Shown: in pieces, positions 55,746-64,000 of the stretch
Layout: each line of letters starts with the position of its first letter
How positions within the stretch are numbered: the first letter of the stretch is position 1
Notes under the pieces: model-generated
Seen by the model: the letters and a program-made list of their open reading frames with translations, nothing else
What the model was told of the DNA's origin: nothing
Database searches by the model: none
Assembly: GCA_028687035.1 (NCBI GenBank)
Contig: JAQUAX010000005.1
Location: 62,001 to 126,000, forward strand
DNA length: 64,000 nucleotides
Source of the DNA: Dechloromonas sp.
GTDB lineage: Bacteria; Pseudomonadota; Gammaproteobacteria; Burkholderiales; Rhodocyclaceae
Direction of reading: 5' to 3'
Program-made: the position numbers and the translations under genes

Positions 55746-56962
55746 GCGACACCAACAAGCCGCCCGAGGATCCCTGGGCCAAGTGGCGCCGCCCGGCCGC
55801 GGTCGACGCGTCGCCGGCGCCGGAAACCGTGACGCCGAAGCCGGCCGCTGAAGTGCCGGCGCCGGCCGCCGCCGAGCCGGCTGTTCCGGAATCGCTGGCC
55901 GGCCGCACGCTCGGCGTGCGCAAGGTCGAGAAGAAGCCGGCGCGTCCCGAACGGCCGGCCCGTCCCGGCGGCAAACCGGTCGGCCTGCGCGATGCGCGGG
56001 GCGGCGACAAGGCCGGCCGGCGCGACGAGCGCCCGGCCGGCAAGTCCGCTGGCGGCAAGCCGTCGGCCAAGCCCTGGAACAAGCCGTCCGGCGACCGTCC
56101 GGCAGGCCCGTCCTCTCCCCGCGGCGGCGAGCCGCGCCGCGAGAATCCGTGGGCCAAGGCCGCCGCGCCGCGTCCGGCGGAAGCGCGTCCCGCCCCGGCC
56201 GCCGCCGTTCCGGCGCAGCCGGCCGGCGAAGCGCCGAGCGGCGTCCGTCTGTCCAAGGTGATGTCGGAGCGCGGCCTGTGTTCGCGTCGCGAGGCCGACC
56301 TGTGGATCGAGCGCGGCTGGGTGTTCGTCGATGGCGTGCAGGTCGCCGAACTCGGTTCGCGGATCGATCCGTCGGCCGAGATCACGGTGTCGACCGAAGC
56401 GAAGAAGGACCAGGCCAAGGCGGTCACCATCCTGCTGCACAAGCCGGTCGGCTATGTGTCCGGGCAACCGGAGCCGGGCTGCACCCCGGCGGTCACGCTG
56501 ATCGGCACCGACAACCAGGTGGTCCAGCCCGGCGACCCGGAGTTCAAGCCGTGGATGCTGCGCGGCCTGGCGCCGGCCGGCCGGCTCGACGTCGATTCGA
56601 CCGGCCTGCTGGTGCTGACCAGCGACGGCCGCGTCGCCAAGAAGCTGATCGGCGACGACAGCCAGACCGAGAAGGAATACCTGGTCCGCGTGTCCGGGCA
56701 GATGATTGCGGGCGGGCTCGAACTGCTGCGCCACGGCCTGGAACTCGACGGCAAGGCGTTGAAGCCGGCCTGGATCAAGCAATTGAACGAGGACCAGCTG
56801 CACTTCATCCTGAAGGAAGGCAAGAAGCGCCAGATCCGCCGCATGTGCGAACTGGTCGGCCTCAAGGTCATCGGCCTGAAGCGGGTGCGCATCGGGCGCA
56901 TCCGGCTGGGCGACCTGCCGCTCGGCCAGTGGCGCTTCCTGCGCGCCGACGAGGCATTCTGA
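55742..56962 (+). CDS. RsuA/RluB/RluF-family pseudouridine synthase with about 160-aa low-complexity N-terminal extension
   Basis: S4-like [61 protein letters not shown]. Confidence 0.92.
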   Translation: MSDTNKPPEDPWAKWRRPAAVDASPAPETVTPKPAAEVPAPAAAEPAVPESLAGRTLGVRKVEKKPARPERPARPGGKPVGLRDARGGDKAGRRDERPAGKSAGGKPSAKPWNKPSGDRPAGPSSPRGGEPRRENPWAKAAAPRPAEARPAPAAAVPAQPAGEAPSGVRLSKVMSERGLCSRREADLWIERGWVFVDGVQVAELGSRIDPSAEITVSTEAKKDQAKAVTILLHKPVGYVSGQPEPGCTPAVTLIGTDNQVVQPGDPEFKPWMLRGLAPAGRLDVDSTGLLVLTSDGRVAKKLIGDDSQTEKEYLVRVSGQMIAGGLELLRHGLELDGKALKPAWIKQLNEDQLHFILKEGKKRQIRRMCELVGLKVIGLKRVRIGRIRLGDLPLGQWRFLRADEAF

Positions 56963-56990
56963 CCGTTTCCGGGCGGTCGACCGCGGAAAA

Positions 56991-57015
56991 GCAAAACGCC
57001 GGCGCAAGCCGGCGT
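56991..57015. terminator. Bidirectional terminator-like hairpin aacgccggc-gcaa-gccggcgtt
   Basis: 9-bp perfect stem between convergent genes. Confidence 0.8.
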
Positions 57016-57037
57016 TTCTCGTTGCGGCGGCCGGAAA

Positions 57038-57475
57038 TCAGGCCGTGCCGGTCGGCGCGGCGGTGCGCACCGGGGGCATGGTCAGGGCTTCGCCCTCGAT
57101 GACCACCTTGCCGCCGACGGTGCAGACCGTTTCCAGCGTCACGCGGTTCTTGGCGGCATTGACTTCCTTGACGGTGACGGTCGCGGTCACGGTGTCGCCC
57201 GGGCGGACCGGCGCCTTGAACTTCAGCGTCTGCGACAGGTAGATGGTGCCGGCGCCGGGCAGCTTGTTGGCCAGCACCGCGGAAATGAAGCCTGCCGACA
57301 GCATGCCGTGCGCGATGCGGCCGCCGAACATCGTGCCCTTGGAATATTCCTCGTCGAGGTGGGCCGGGTTGACGTCGGTCGAGACGCCGGCGAACAGGAT
57401 GATGTCGGCTTCGGTGACGGTCTTGGCGATGCTGGCGGACATGCCGGGTTCGAGTTGGTCGATGTGATACGCCAT
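57038..57475 (-). CDS. MaoC-family (R)-specific enoyl-CoA hydratase
   Basis: FAGVSTDVNPAHLDEEYSKGTMFGGRIAHGMLSAGFISAVL hot-dog/MaoC motif. Confidence 0.93.
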   Translation of the reverse strand: MAYHIDQLEPGMSASIAKTVTEADIILFAGVSTDVNPAHLDEEYSKGTMFGGRIAHGMLSAGFISAVLANKLPGAGTIYLSQTLKFKAPVRPGDTVTATVTVKEVNAAKNRVTLETVCTVGGKVVIEGEALTMPPVRTAAPTGTA

Positions 57476-57541
57476 GCTGGATTCCTCGTGCATTGATCGA
57501 AATGGGAAAACGCACTCTAGCATACGTTGGCGTATGGAGTG

Positions 57542-58741
57542 CTACTCGGCACGCAGCGCCTCGACCGGGTCGAGCCGGGCGGCGCGGCGGGCCGGCAGCA
57601 CGCCAGCGGCGAGCCCGATGGCGATCGCGATGCCCTCGGCGAGCAGCACGAAGCTGAGCGGCGTATGCACCGGCAGCGCCGGCAGCGCGAAGTGCAGCGC
57701 CTGCGCCAGCCCGAAGCCGAGTGCCAGTCCGAAGGCGCCGCCGAGCGCCGACAGCGCGACCGCCTCGCCGAGGAAGAGGAGCAGGATGGTCCGCCGCCGC
57801 GCGCCGAGGGCGACCAGCAGCCCGATCTCGCCGGTCCGCTCGCTGACGGCGATGGTCATGATGGTCGCGATGCCGACGCCGCCGACCAGCAGCGAGATGC
57901 CGCCGAGCGCGCCGACCGCCAGCGTCAGCACGTCGAGGATGTTGGACAGCGTTTTCAGCATCTCTTCCTGGGTGACGATGGTGAAGTCCTCGCGGCCGTG
58001 GCGTTCGATCAGCCGCTGCCGGATGCGCTCGGCGACCGGGCCGGCCGGCACGCCGGCCGCAGCGGCGACGTTGATCTCGTCGCAGCCCTCGCGGTTGAAC
58101 AGTTCCTGGGCGCGGCCGGCCGGGATGAAGGCGGTGTCGTCGAGGTCGATGCCGAGAAACTGCCCCTTCGGCTCCATGACGCCGATGATGCGGAAATGCA
58201 GGCCGCCGATGCGCAGCCGCTGGCCGAGCGGGTTGTCCGGGCCGAACAGCTCCTCCTTCAGCTTGGCGCCGAGCACGACGAAGGCGCGCGCGCTGCCCGG
58301 GTCCTCGTCGGGCAGGAATTGCCCGCTGCGCACGGTCGACCGGAAAACCACCCGCGAATCGGCGTTCACCCCGTAGACCAGCGTCCGCCGCGTCCGCCCG
58401 TTGCCCTCGACTTCCGCGTTGCCGCGCACGTTGGGCGTCACGGCCACGACCTGTGGCAGCCGCGCCAGCGCCTGCGCATCCTCCAGCGACAGCGGCCGGG
58501 CGCTCGACGGCAGGCCGGACGGCGCGCCGCCGGTCTTCGTCTTGCCGGGCACGGCGGTGATCACGTTGGTGCCGAATTGCGAGAACTCGCCGAGCACGAA
58601 GCGGTGGATACCCTCGCCGATCGACGTGAGCAGGATCACCGCCGCGATGCCGACGGCGATCCCGAGCAGCGTCAGGAAGCTGCGCAGGCGCTGCGCGGAT
58701 ATCGAGCGGGCGGCGAGGTGCAGGGTGTCGGCGGCCAGCAT
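57542..58741 (-). CDS. MacB/FtsX-type ABC transporter permease (A)
   Basis: N-terminal TM, large periplasmic domain, three C-terminal TM; LLVALGARRRTILLLFLGEAVALSALGG. Confidence 0.92.
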   Translation of the reverse strand: MLAADTLHLAARSISAQRLRSFLTLLGIAVGIAAVILLTSIGEGIHRFVLGEFSQFGTNVITAVPGKTKTGGAPSGLPSSARPLSLEDAQALARLPQVVAVTPNVRGNAEVEGNGRTRRTLVYGVNADSRVVFRSTVRSGQFLPDEDPGSARAFVVLGAKLKEELFGPDNPLGQRLRIGGLHFRIIGVMEPKGQFLGIDLDDTAFIPAGRAQELFNREGCDEINVAAAAGVPAGPVAERIRQRLIERHGREDFTIVTQEEMLKTLSNILDVLTLAVGALGGISLLVGGVGIATIMTIAVSERTGEIGLLVALGARRRTILLLFLGEAVALSALGGAFGLALGFGLAQALHFALPALPVHTPLSFVLLAEGIAIAIGLAAGVLPARRAARLDPVEALRAE

Positions 58742-58755
58742 CGGTCTGTTTTCCC

Positions 58756-59950
58756 CTAGTGCTTCATCAGCGCCTGCACCGGATCGAGCCGGGCGGCGCG
58801 GCGGGCCGGCATCACGCCGAACAGCAGGCCGGTGGCGAGCGCCGTGCCGAGGCCGGCGAACACCGCCCAGTCCGGCGCAACCGCCGGAAAGACCGGGAAG
58901 GCCTGGCGCAGTGCGAAGGCGCCGGCCTGGCCGAGCAGGTAGCCGAGCAGCGCGCCGAGTGCCGACAGCATCGCCGCCTCGGCCAGGAAGGCCAGGCGGA
59001 TGGTCCGGCCGCTGGCGCCGAGCGCCTTCAGCAGCCCGATCTCGGCGGTACGCTGGGTCACGGCGACCAGCATCACGTTCATCACCAGGATGCCGGCCAC
59101 CGCCAGGCTGATCGCCGCGATGCCGGCGACGGCCAGCGTCAGCGCGCCGAGCAGCTTGTCGAAGGTGGCGAGCACGGCGTCCTGGGTGATCACCGTGACG
59201 TCTTCCTCGCCGCGGTGGCGCTGCTTCAGGATCGCCAGCGCCTGGTCGCGGGCCTGCGGGATCGCGTCGCGGCTCTTCGCCTCGACCAGCACCCGGAACA
59301 GCGTGTTGCTGTTGAACAGCGCCTGGGCCAGCGCGATCGGCACGACGACCAGTTCGTCGGTGTTCATGCCCAGGCCCTGGCCGGTCGATTTGAGCACGCC
59401 GACGATGCGCACGCGGCGGTCGCCGACCCGGGCCAGCTGGCCGAGGGCCGGCCGGCTGCCGAACAGTTCGTCGCGGATCTTGGCGCCGATCAGCGCGACC
59501 GGCGCCGCCCGGTTCCAGTCGTCGTCGGGCAGCGCCTCGCCCTGGGCCAGCTCGAAATTTCGGATCGGCACGAATTCGGCGGTCGAGCCGACCACCATGA
59601 CCTCGCGCAGCCGGCCGCCGTAGCTGATTTCGGACGTGCCGGCGTTGAGCGGGGCGACGCGGCGGACCGCTGGCGCCCGGCGCAGCGCGGCGGCGTCGTC
59701 GATGGTCAGGTCGCGCGGCGTCGCGGTGATCGCCGTCGCCGGGTTGAAGCCGCCGGTGCCGGTGCGGCCGGGCAGCACGATGACCAGGTTGGTGCCGAGC
59801 GACGAGAACTGGCCGACCACGTAGCGCCGGGCACCGTCGCCGAGCGCGGTCAGCACGACGACGGCGGCGACGCCGATCGCCATCGCCAGCACCGACAGCG
59901 CGGTGCGCAGCGGCGTGCCGGCCGCCGCGTCGCGCGCGAAACGCAGCGTG

Positions 59951-59964
<14 letters not shown>
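58756..59964 (-). CDS. MacB/FtsX-type ABC transporter permease (B)
   Basis: Same architecture; LLKALGASGRTIRLAFLAEAAMLSALGALLGYLLG. Confidence 0.92.
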
Positions 59965-60639
<675 letters not shown>

Positions 60640-60640
<1 letters not shown>

Positions 60641-61779
60641 CAGGGCATCGCCTTCGCCTCGGCGCTCGCCCGGGCACCGGCCTTGACGCCGGTCCGCTCG
60701 AGCGAGGTGACGATGCGCTCGCCGGCCTGCAGGCCCTCGGTGACCTCGGTGTATTCCCAGTTGGCCAGGCCGGTCCGGATCCGCCGCTCTTCCAGCCGGT
60801 CGCCGGCCAGCACCAGCACGCGGCCGCCTTCCTGGATCGCCGCGGTCGGGATGCGCGGCACCGCGTCGCGCGTCTCGAGCACGATCTCGACGTCGGCACT
60901 GTAGCCGACGAGCAGCGGCCCGGCTTCGCCCGGCCGGTCGAAATCGACCTCGATGTCGACGGTGCGCGCCTGCTTCTCGACGGCCGACACGTAGGGCGCG
61001 ACGCGCCGGACCTTGCCGGGCAGCGTGCGGCCGGGCAGCGCGTCGAGCGTGATGCGCACCGTCTGTCCGGGCCGGATCTTCGGTGCGTCCACCTCGTCCA
61101 TCGGCGCCTTGACGTACAGGCAGGAATCGTCGATCAGGTCGATCGCCGGCGGCGTCGGCACGCCCGGCGGGGACGGCGTCGAGTATTCGCCCAGCTCGCC
61201 GACGATCTTCGCGACAGTGCCGGCGAAGGGAGCGTACAGCGCGACGCGGCCCTGCTCGACGCGGGTCGCCTTCAGCTTGGCCTCGGCCTGCGCGACGTCG
61301 GCCCGCGCCGTGTTGCAGGCGGCGCGGCGGACCGCGGCCTCGGTGCGGGCCGCTTCCTCCTTGCTCGGCGACACGAAGCCGCGTTCGCGCAACTCGGCCT
61401 GCCTTTTCGCCTCGTTTTCGGCGTTCACCGCGGCGATGCAGGCTTCGTCGCCACGCCGGGCGGACAGCGCGATCTGCGCCCGGGCCAGCTCGGCCTGCGC
61501 CTGCTGGTCGTCGTTCCACAGCTTCAGCAGCAGCTGCCCCTTGGCGACCTTGTCGCCTTCCTTGACGCCGAGGTACTCGATGCGGCCGCCGATGATCGTC
61601 GACAGCTTGGTGCGCTGGCAGGCCTCGACGGTGCCGGCGCGGGTGTTGGCCAGCGTGGTCTCGACCTTGCCGGAGGCGATTTCGGCGACCGCGACGGCGA
61701 TCGGCTTGGGGCGGGTCGCCCAGTACAGCCCGAGGCCGGCGGCGACGAGCAGGGCGATGACGAGGGCGATGCGGCGCAT
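60640..61779 (-). CDS. MacA/HlyD-type periplasmic adaptor
   Basis: N-terminal TM, paired lipoyl/barrel regions, VALYAPFAGTVAKIVGELGEYSTP. Confidence 0.93.
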
Positions 61780-61789
61780 AAGTCTCTTT

Positions 61790-62377
61790 CTAGCGGAAGC
61801 CCGGCAGCCAGCCGGTACGGGCGGGACTGCGGACGGGTTCGATGCGCCCCTGGAACAGCGCCTCGATGACCGGTGGCTCCTGCCACGGTTCGTCCATGAA
61901 GCGCAGGCCGGCCTCCTCGACGGTGCGGCCCGACCAGTAATGGTCGGCGACCTCGTCGAGCGCGGCCAGCGACAGGCTGTGCGGCAGGCGCAGGTAGTCC
62001 AGCCAGCTGGCGTCGTGGAAGGAGCACAGATAGGCGTCCTGCGTCCGGGCGCAGGTCAGGTCCTTGCCGAACACGCGTTGCGGGTGCTTGTGGCGGAAGG
62101 TCATCGCGTCGGTGCGCGTGGCGAACAGCAGCAGCGCGTGCAGGCGGCTCGGGAAATGGTTGTAGCGGCGCTGGCGGAAATACTCGAGGTGGTATTCGGC
62201 GAAGTAGTTCTGCACCGAGAGCAGCTGGTCGCCGGCCCCCGGCTCGCCGCCCTGCGGCGCCGCCAGCGTCGCGCCGAAGGGGCTGCCCTTCAGGATGTCC
62301 CAGCCCGGCAGCTCGCAGTCCGGCTCCAGCCAGCAGAAGAGTTCCAGCGTAGCGGTGTCCTTGATCAGGTTGTCCAT
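61790..62377 (-). CDS. Uncharacterised 195-aa protein, first gene of the exporter operon
   Basis: Intact ORF 11 nt upstream of the adaptor; RRYNHFPSRLHALLLFATRTDAMTF loosely resembles the DUF2441/ADP-ribosyltransferase-like pattern; family not certain. Confidence 0.75.
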   Translation of the reverse strand: MDNLIKDTATLELFCWLEPDCELPGWDILKGSPFGATLAAPQGGEPGAGDQLLSVQNYFAEYHLEYFRQRRYNHFPSRLHALLLFATRTDAMTFRHKHPQRVFGKDLTCARTQDAYLCSFHDASWLDYLRLPHSLSLAALDEVADHYWSGRTVEEAGLRFMDEPWQEPPVIEALFQGRIEPVRSPARTGWLPGFR

Positions 62378-62470
62378 GGGCCGACGGGAAGGGCGAATGC
62401 CATCATTCTCGCCGATCGGGCCGTCGCCGGCCACTCCGCTTTCAGGTGACGGGGGGGTGGCATTTTTTTT

Positions 62471-62692
62471 ACGGAGTGGTAATCTGGAGTCGTGGCGGAG
62501 CGAGCAGCAAGCCCGCCGCGAAGTGGCAGTACCGCTGCGTAGCAGGAGACTCTATGGCAGGTCATTCAGGAAGGTGTTCTTGAGATTACCGTGTAGTACT
62601 CCATGACGGCGAAATGCCGTATGCCTCGGCCGAGAGCCGGGGTCGCAGTAAACGAAGCCCATGCCTGAAACGCATGGGCTTCACGCTTTTGG
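62471..62692 (+). ncRNA. Candidate structured RNA (cis-regulatory or small RNA) upstream of the RidA-family gene
   Basis: Long-range stem 62473-62485 with 62583-62590/62598-62602, internal hairpins, hairpins at 62606-62620 and about 62624-62642, terminator-like hairpin 62654-62682 then TTTT. Confidence 0.5.
62654..62690 (+). terminator. Terminator-like hairpin GAAGCCCATGC-ctgaaac-GCATGGGCTTC-acgc-TTTT
   Basis: 11-bp perfect stem; short T-tract offset by 4 nt. Confidence 0.6.
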
Positions 62693-62703
62693 GGAGAAGA
62701 AAA

Positions 62704-63054
62704 ATGCAGATCCAGCGTCACGGCACGTCCCGCCGCTATTCCGACAGCGTCGTCTACAACGGCACCGTCCATCTGGTCGAAGTGCCGTCCAACCCGGGCG
62801 CCGCGATCGCCGAGCAGACGGCGGACCTGCTCGCCGCGGTCGAGCGCCTGCTGGCGCAGGCCGGCAGCGACAAGGGGCGGCTGCTGATGGTTACCGTCTA
62901 CCTGGCCGACATGGCCGACTACGACGGCATGAACGCGGTCTGGGACGCCTGGCTGCCGGAAGGGGCTGCGCCGGTACGCTGCTGTGTCGAGGCGCGTCTG
63001 GCCAACCCGGGCTGGCGCGTCGAGATGGCCGTCACCGCGGCCGTTCGGGGCTGA
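62704..63054 (+). CDS. RidA (YjgF/YER057c/UK114)-family protein
   Basis: AAIAEQTADLLAAVERLLAQAGSDKGRLLMVTVYLADMADYDGMNAVWDAWLPEGAAPVRCCVEARLANPGWRVEM. Confidence 0.93.
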   Translation: MQIQRHGTSRRYSDSVVYNGTVHLVEVPSNPGAAIAEQTADLLAAVERLLAQAGSDKGRLLMVTVYLADMADYDGMNAVWDAWLPEGAAPVRCCVEARLANPGWRVEMAVTAAVRG

Positions 63055-63361
63055 TTTCGGCGGCGCAGTCGCAGCCGCTGCCGGCCGAGATCCAGCGGGC
63101 CAGCAGCCGGCGGGCGGCGCTTTCGGCGACGCGCGGCAGCGCGCCGACGTAATGCGCCGGGCGCAGCAGCAGCCCGCAGCGGTAGCGGCTTTCCGCGGCC
63201 GACCATTCGAGCGCCGGGCAGGGGCCGGCGATGCGCAGGAAGCGCAGCCGCGCCACCGGGCAGGTTTCCAGCGCGCAGCAGACGCCGCAGCCGTTGCAGG
63301 TACCGCCTTCGGCCGGCTTGGCCGGCGCCGCGCGGTGCAGGTGGATGACCTCGCGGTGCAC
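63032..63361 (-). CDS. YkgJ-type cysteine-cluster protein
   Basis: GGTCNGCGVCCALETCPVARL Cys cluster; C-terminal overlap with the RidA-family gene. Confidence 0.75.
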   Translation of the reverse strand: MHREVIHLHRAAPAKPAEGGTCNGCGVCCALETCPVARLRFLRIAGPCPALEWSAAESRYRCGLLLRPAHYVGALPRVAESAARRLLARWISAGSGCDCAAEISPERPR

Positions 63362-63362
63362 G

Positions 63363-64000
63363 TCAGCGCGGGGCGAGAAACAGTTCGGGATCGACCGGCG
63401 TGTTGTTGAGGATCACCGCCCAGTGCAGGTGCGGCCCGGTGACACGGCCACTGGCGCCGACCGCGCCGACGATTTCCCCCTTGGCGACGCGTTGACCGCG
63501 GCGCACGTCGATGCGCGACAGGTGCATGCAGGCGGTGATCAGCCCCTGGCCGTGGTCGATGAAAACGGTATTGCCGTTGAAGAAGTAGTCGCCGGTGTCG
63601 GCGACGATGCCGGCGGCCGGCGCGCGGACCGGCGTCCCGCTGCCGGCGGCGACGTCGAGCCCGGCGTGCGGGTTGCGCGGCTGGCCGTTGAACAGGCGCT
63701 TCAGCCCGAAGCGCGACGACAGCGGGCCGCTCGCCGGCAGCGCCAGCGCGGTATCCGGGACGAGGTCAGAGTAGCGGCGCTTCACCGCGTCGGTGATTTC
63801 CCGTTCGCGCTCGATGCGCGCCAGATCCTCCGGGTCCGGCTCGACGTGGCGCCGATTCTTCACGCTCAGCCGCTGCTCGGGATAGTTCTTCGGCCGCACC
63901 GGTACTGCCAGGTCCTGCGCGGTCGACCCGCGCAAAACGCGGATTTCCAGTTCGCCGGGCAGGGTGTCGAGCGGAATGCCGAGCAGCGCGTGCCAGCGGC
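63363..64000 (-). CDS. M23-family metallopeptidase, N-terminus beyond the right window edge
   Basis: SSRFGLKRLFNGQPRNPHAGLDVAAGSGTPV...GRVTGPHLHWAV; reading frame stays open to 64000. Confidence 0.9.
   Translation of the reverse strand, partial: RWHALLGIPLDTLPGELEIRVLRGSTAQDLAVPVRPKNYPEQRLSVKNRRHVEPDPEDLARIEREREITDAVKRRYSDLVPDTALALPASGPLSSRFGLKRLFNGQPRNPHAGLDVAAGSGTPVRAPAAGIVADTGDYFFNGNTVFIDHGQGLITACMHLSRIDVRRGQRVAKGEIVGAVGASGRVTGPHLHWAVILNNTPVDPELFLAPR

Noticed and set aside
62451-62475. Sigma-54-like promoter TGGCATTTTTTTTAC
   Set aside because: The -12 element is TTAC instead of TTGC, and the predicted start would cut the main stem
62535-62565. Cobalamin-riboswitch-like B12 box (agcaggagactctatggcagg)
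   Set aside because: Only a partial resemblance; the other conserved cobalamin riboswitch elements are missing and the downstream gene is not B12-related
62471-62602. Retron msr/msd-like or group II intron RNA
   Set aside because: Long flanking stem is suggestive, but no reverse transcriptase is present and no recognisable domain V or branching-G context

Overview
GC-rich chromosomal window whose gene content and order fit a Betaproteobacterium; a Rhodocyclales-like origin is my inference. Bases 1 to about 4000 are a mobile-element remnant: a tyrosine integrase C-terminus cut by the window edge, a small serine recombinase, small hypotheticals, and a hairpin-dense non-coding stretch. The rest is mostly backbone: dps-ahpF-ahpC; napDABC with a perfect FNR box; HU; a UbiH-type hydroxylase; dsbC; a GGDEF protein; a complete dcw cluster (mraZ to ftsZ, then lpxC); DUF721/DciA-like; M23 peptidase; secA; argJ; rpe-gph-trpE; a reverse-strand GT2/ArnT-like/PAP2 cassette; trpGDC; a porin; rplU-rpmA-obgE-proB; FKBP; a pseudouridine synthase; a MaoC hydratase; a two-permease MacAB-like exporter operon; a RidA-family gene; and an M23 peptidase cut by the right edge. 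The observations most worth a second look are: (1) an 18-aa unannotated ORF upstream of trpE with Trp at every third residue (WxxWxxWxxW), a probable trp leader peptide without an obvious U-tract terminator; (2) a roughly 220-nt intergenic segment before the RidA-family gene with a long closing stem, several internal hairpins and a terminator-like 3' hairpin, a candidate structured RNA; (3) a 122-bp insertion/duplication at the ftsW-murG junction that creates a translationally coupled 41-aa ORF; (4) a perfect 32-bp palindrome after trpC; (5) an exporter operon headed by an uncharacterised 195-aa protein. I found no tRNA, rRNA or CRISPR array. No searches or folding programs were run; all structures were read by eye.
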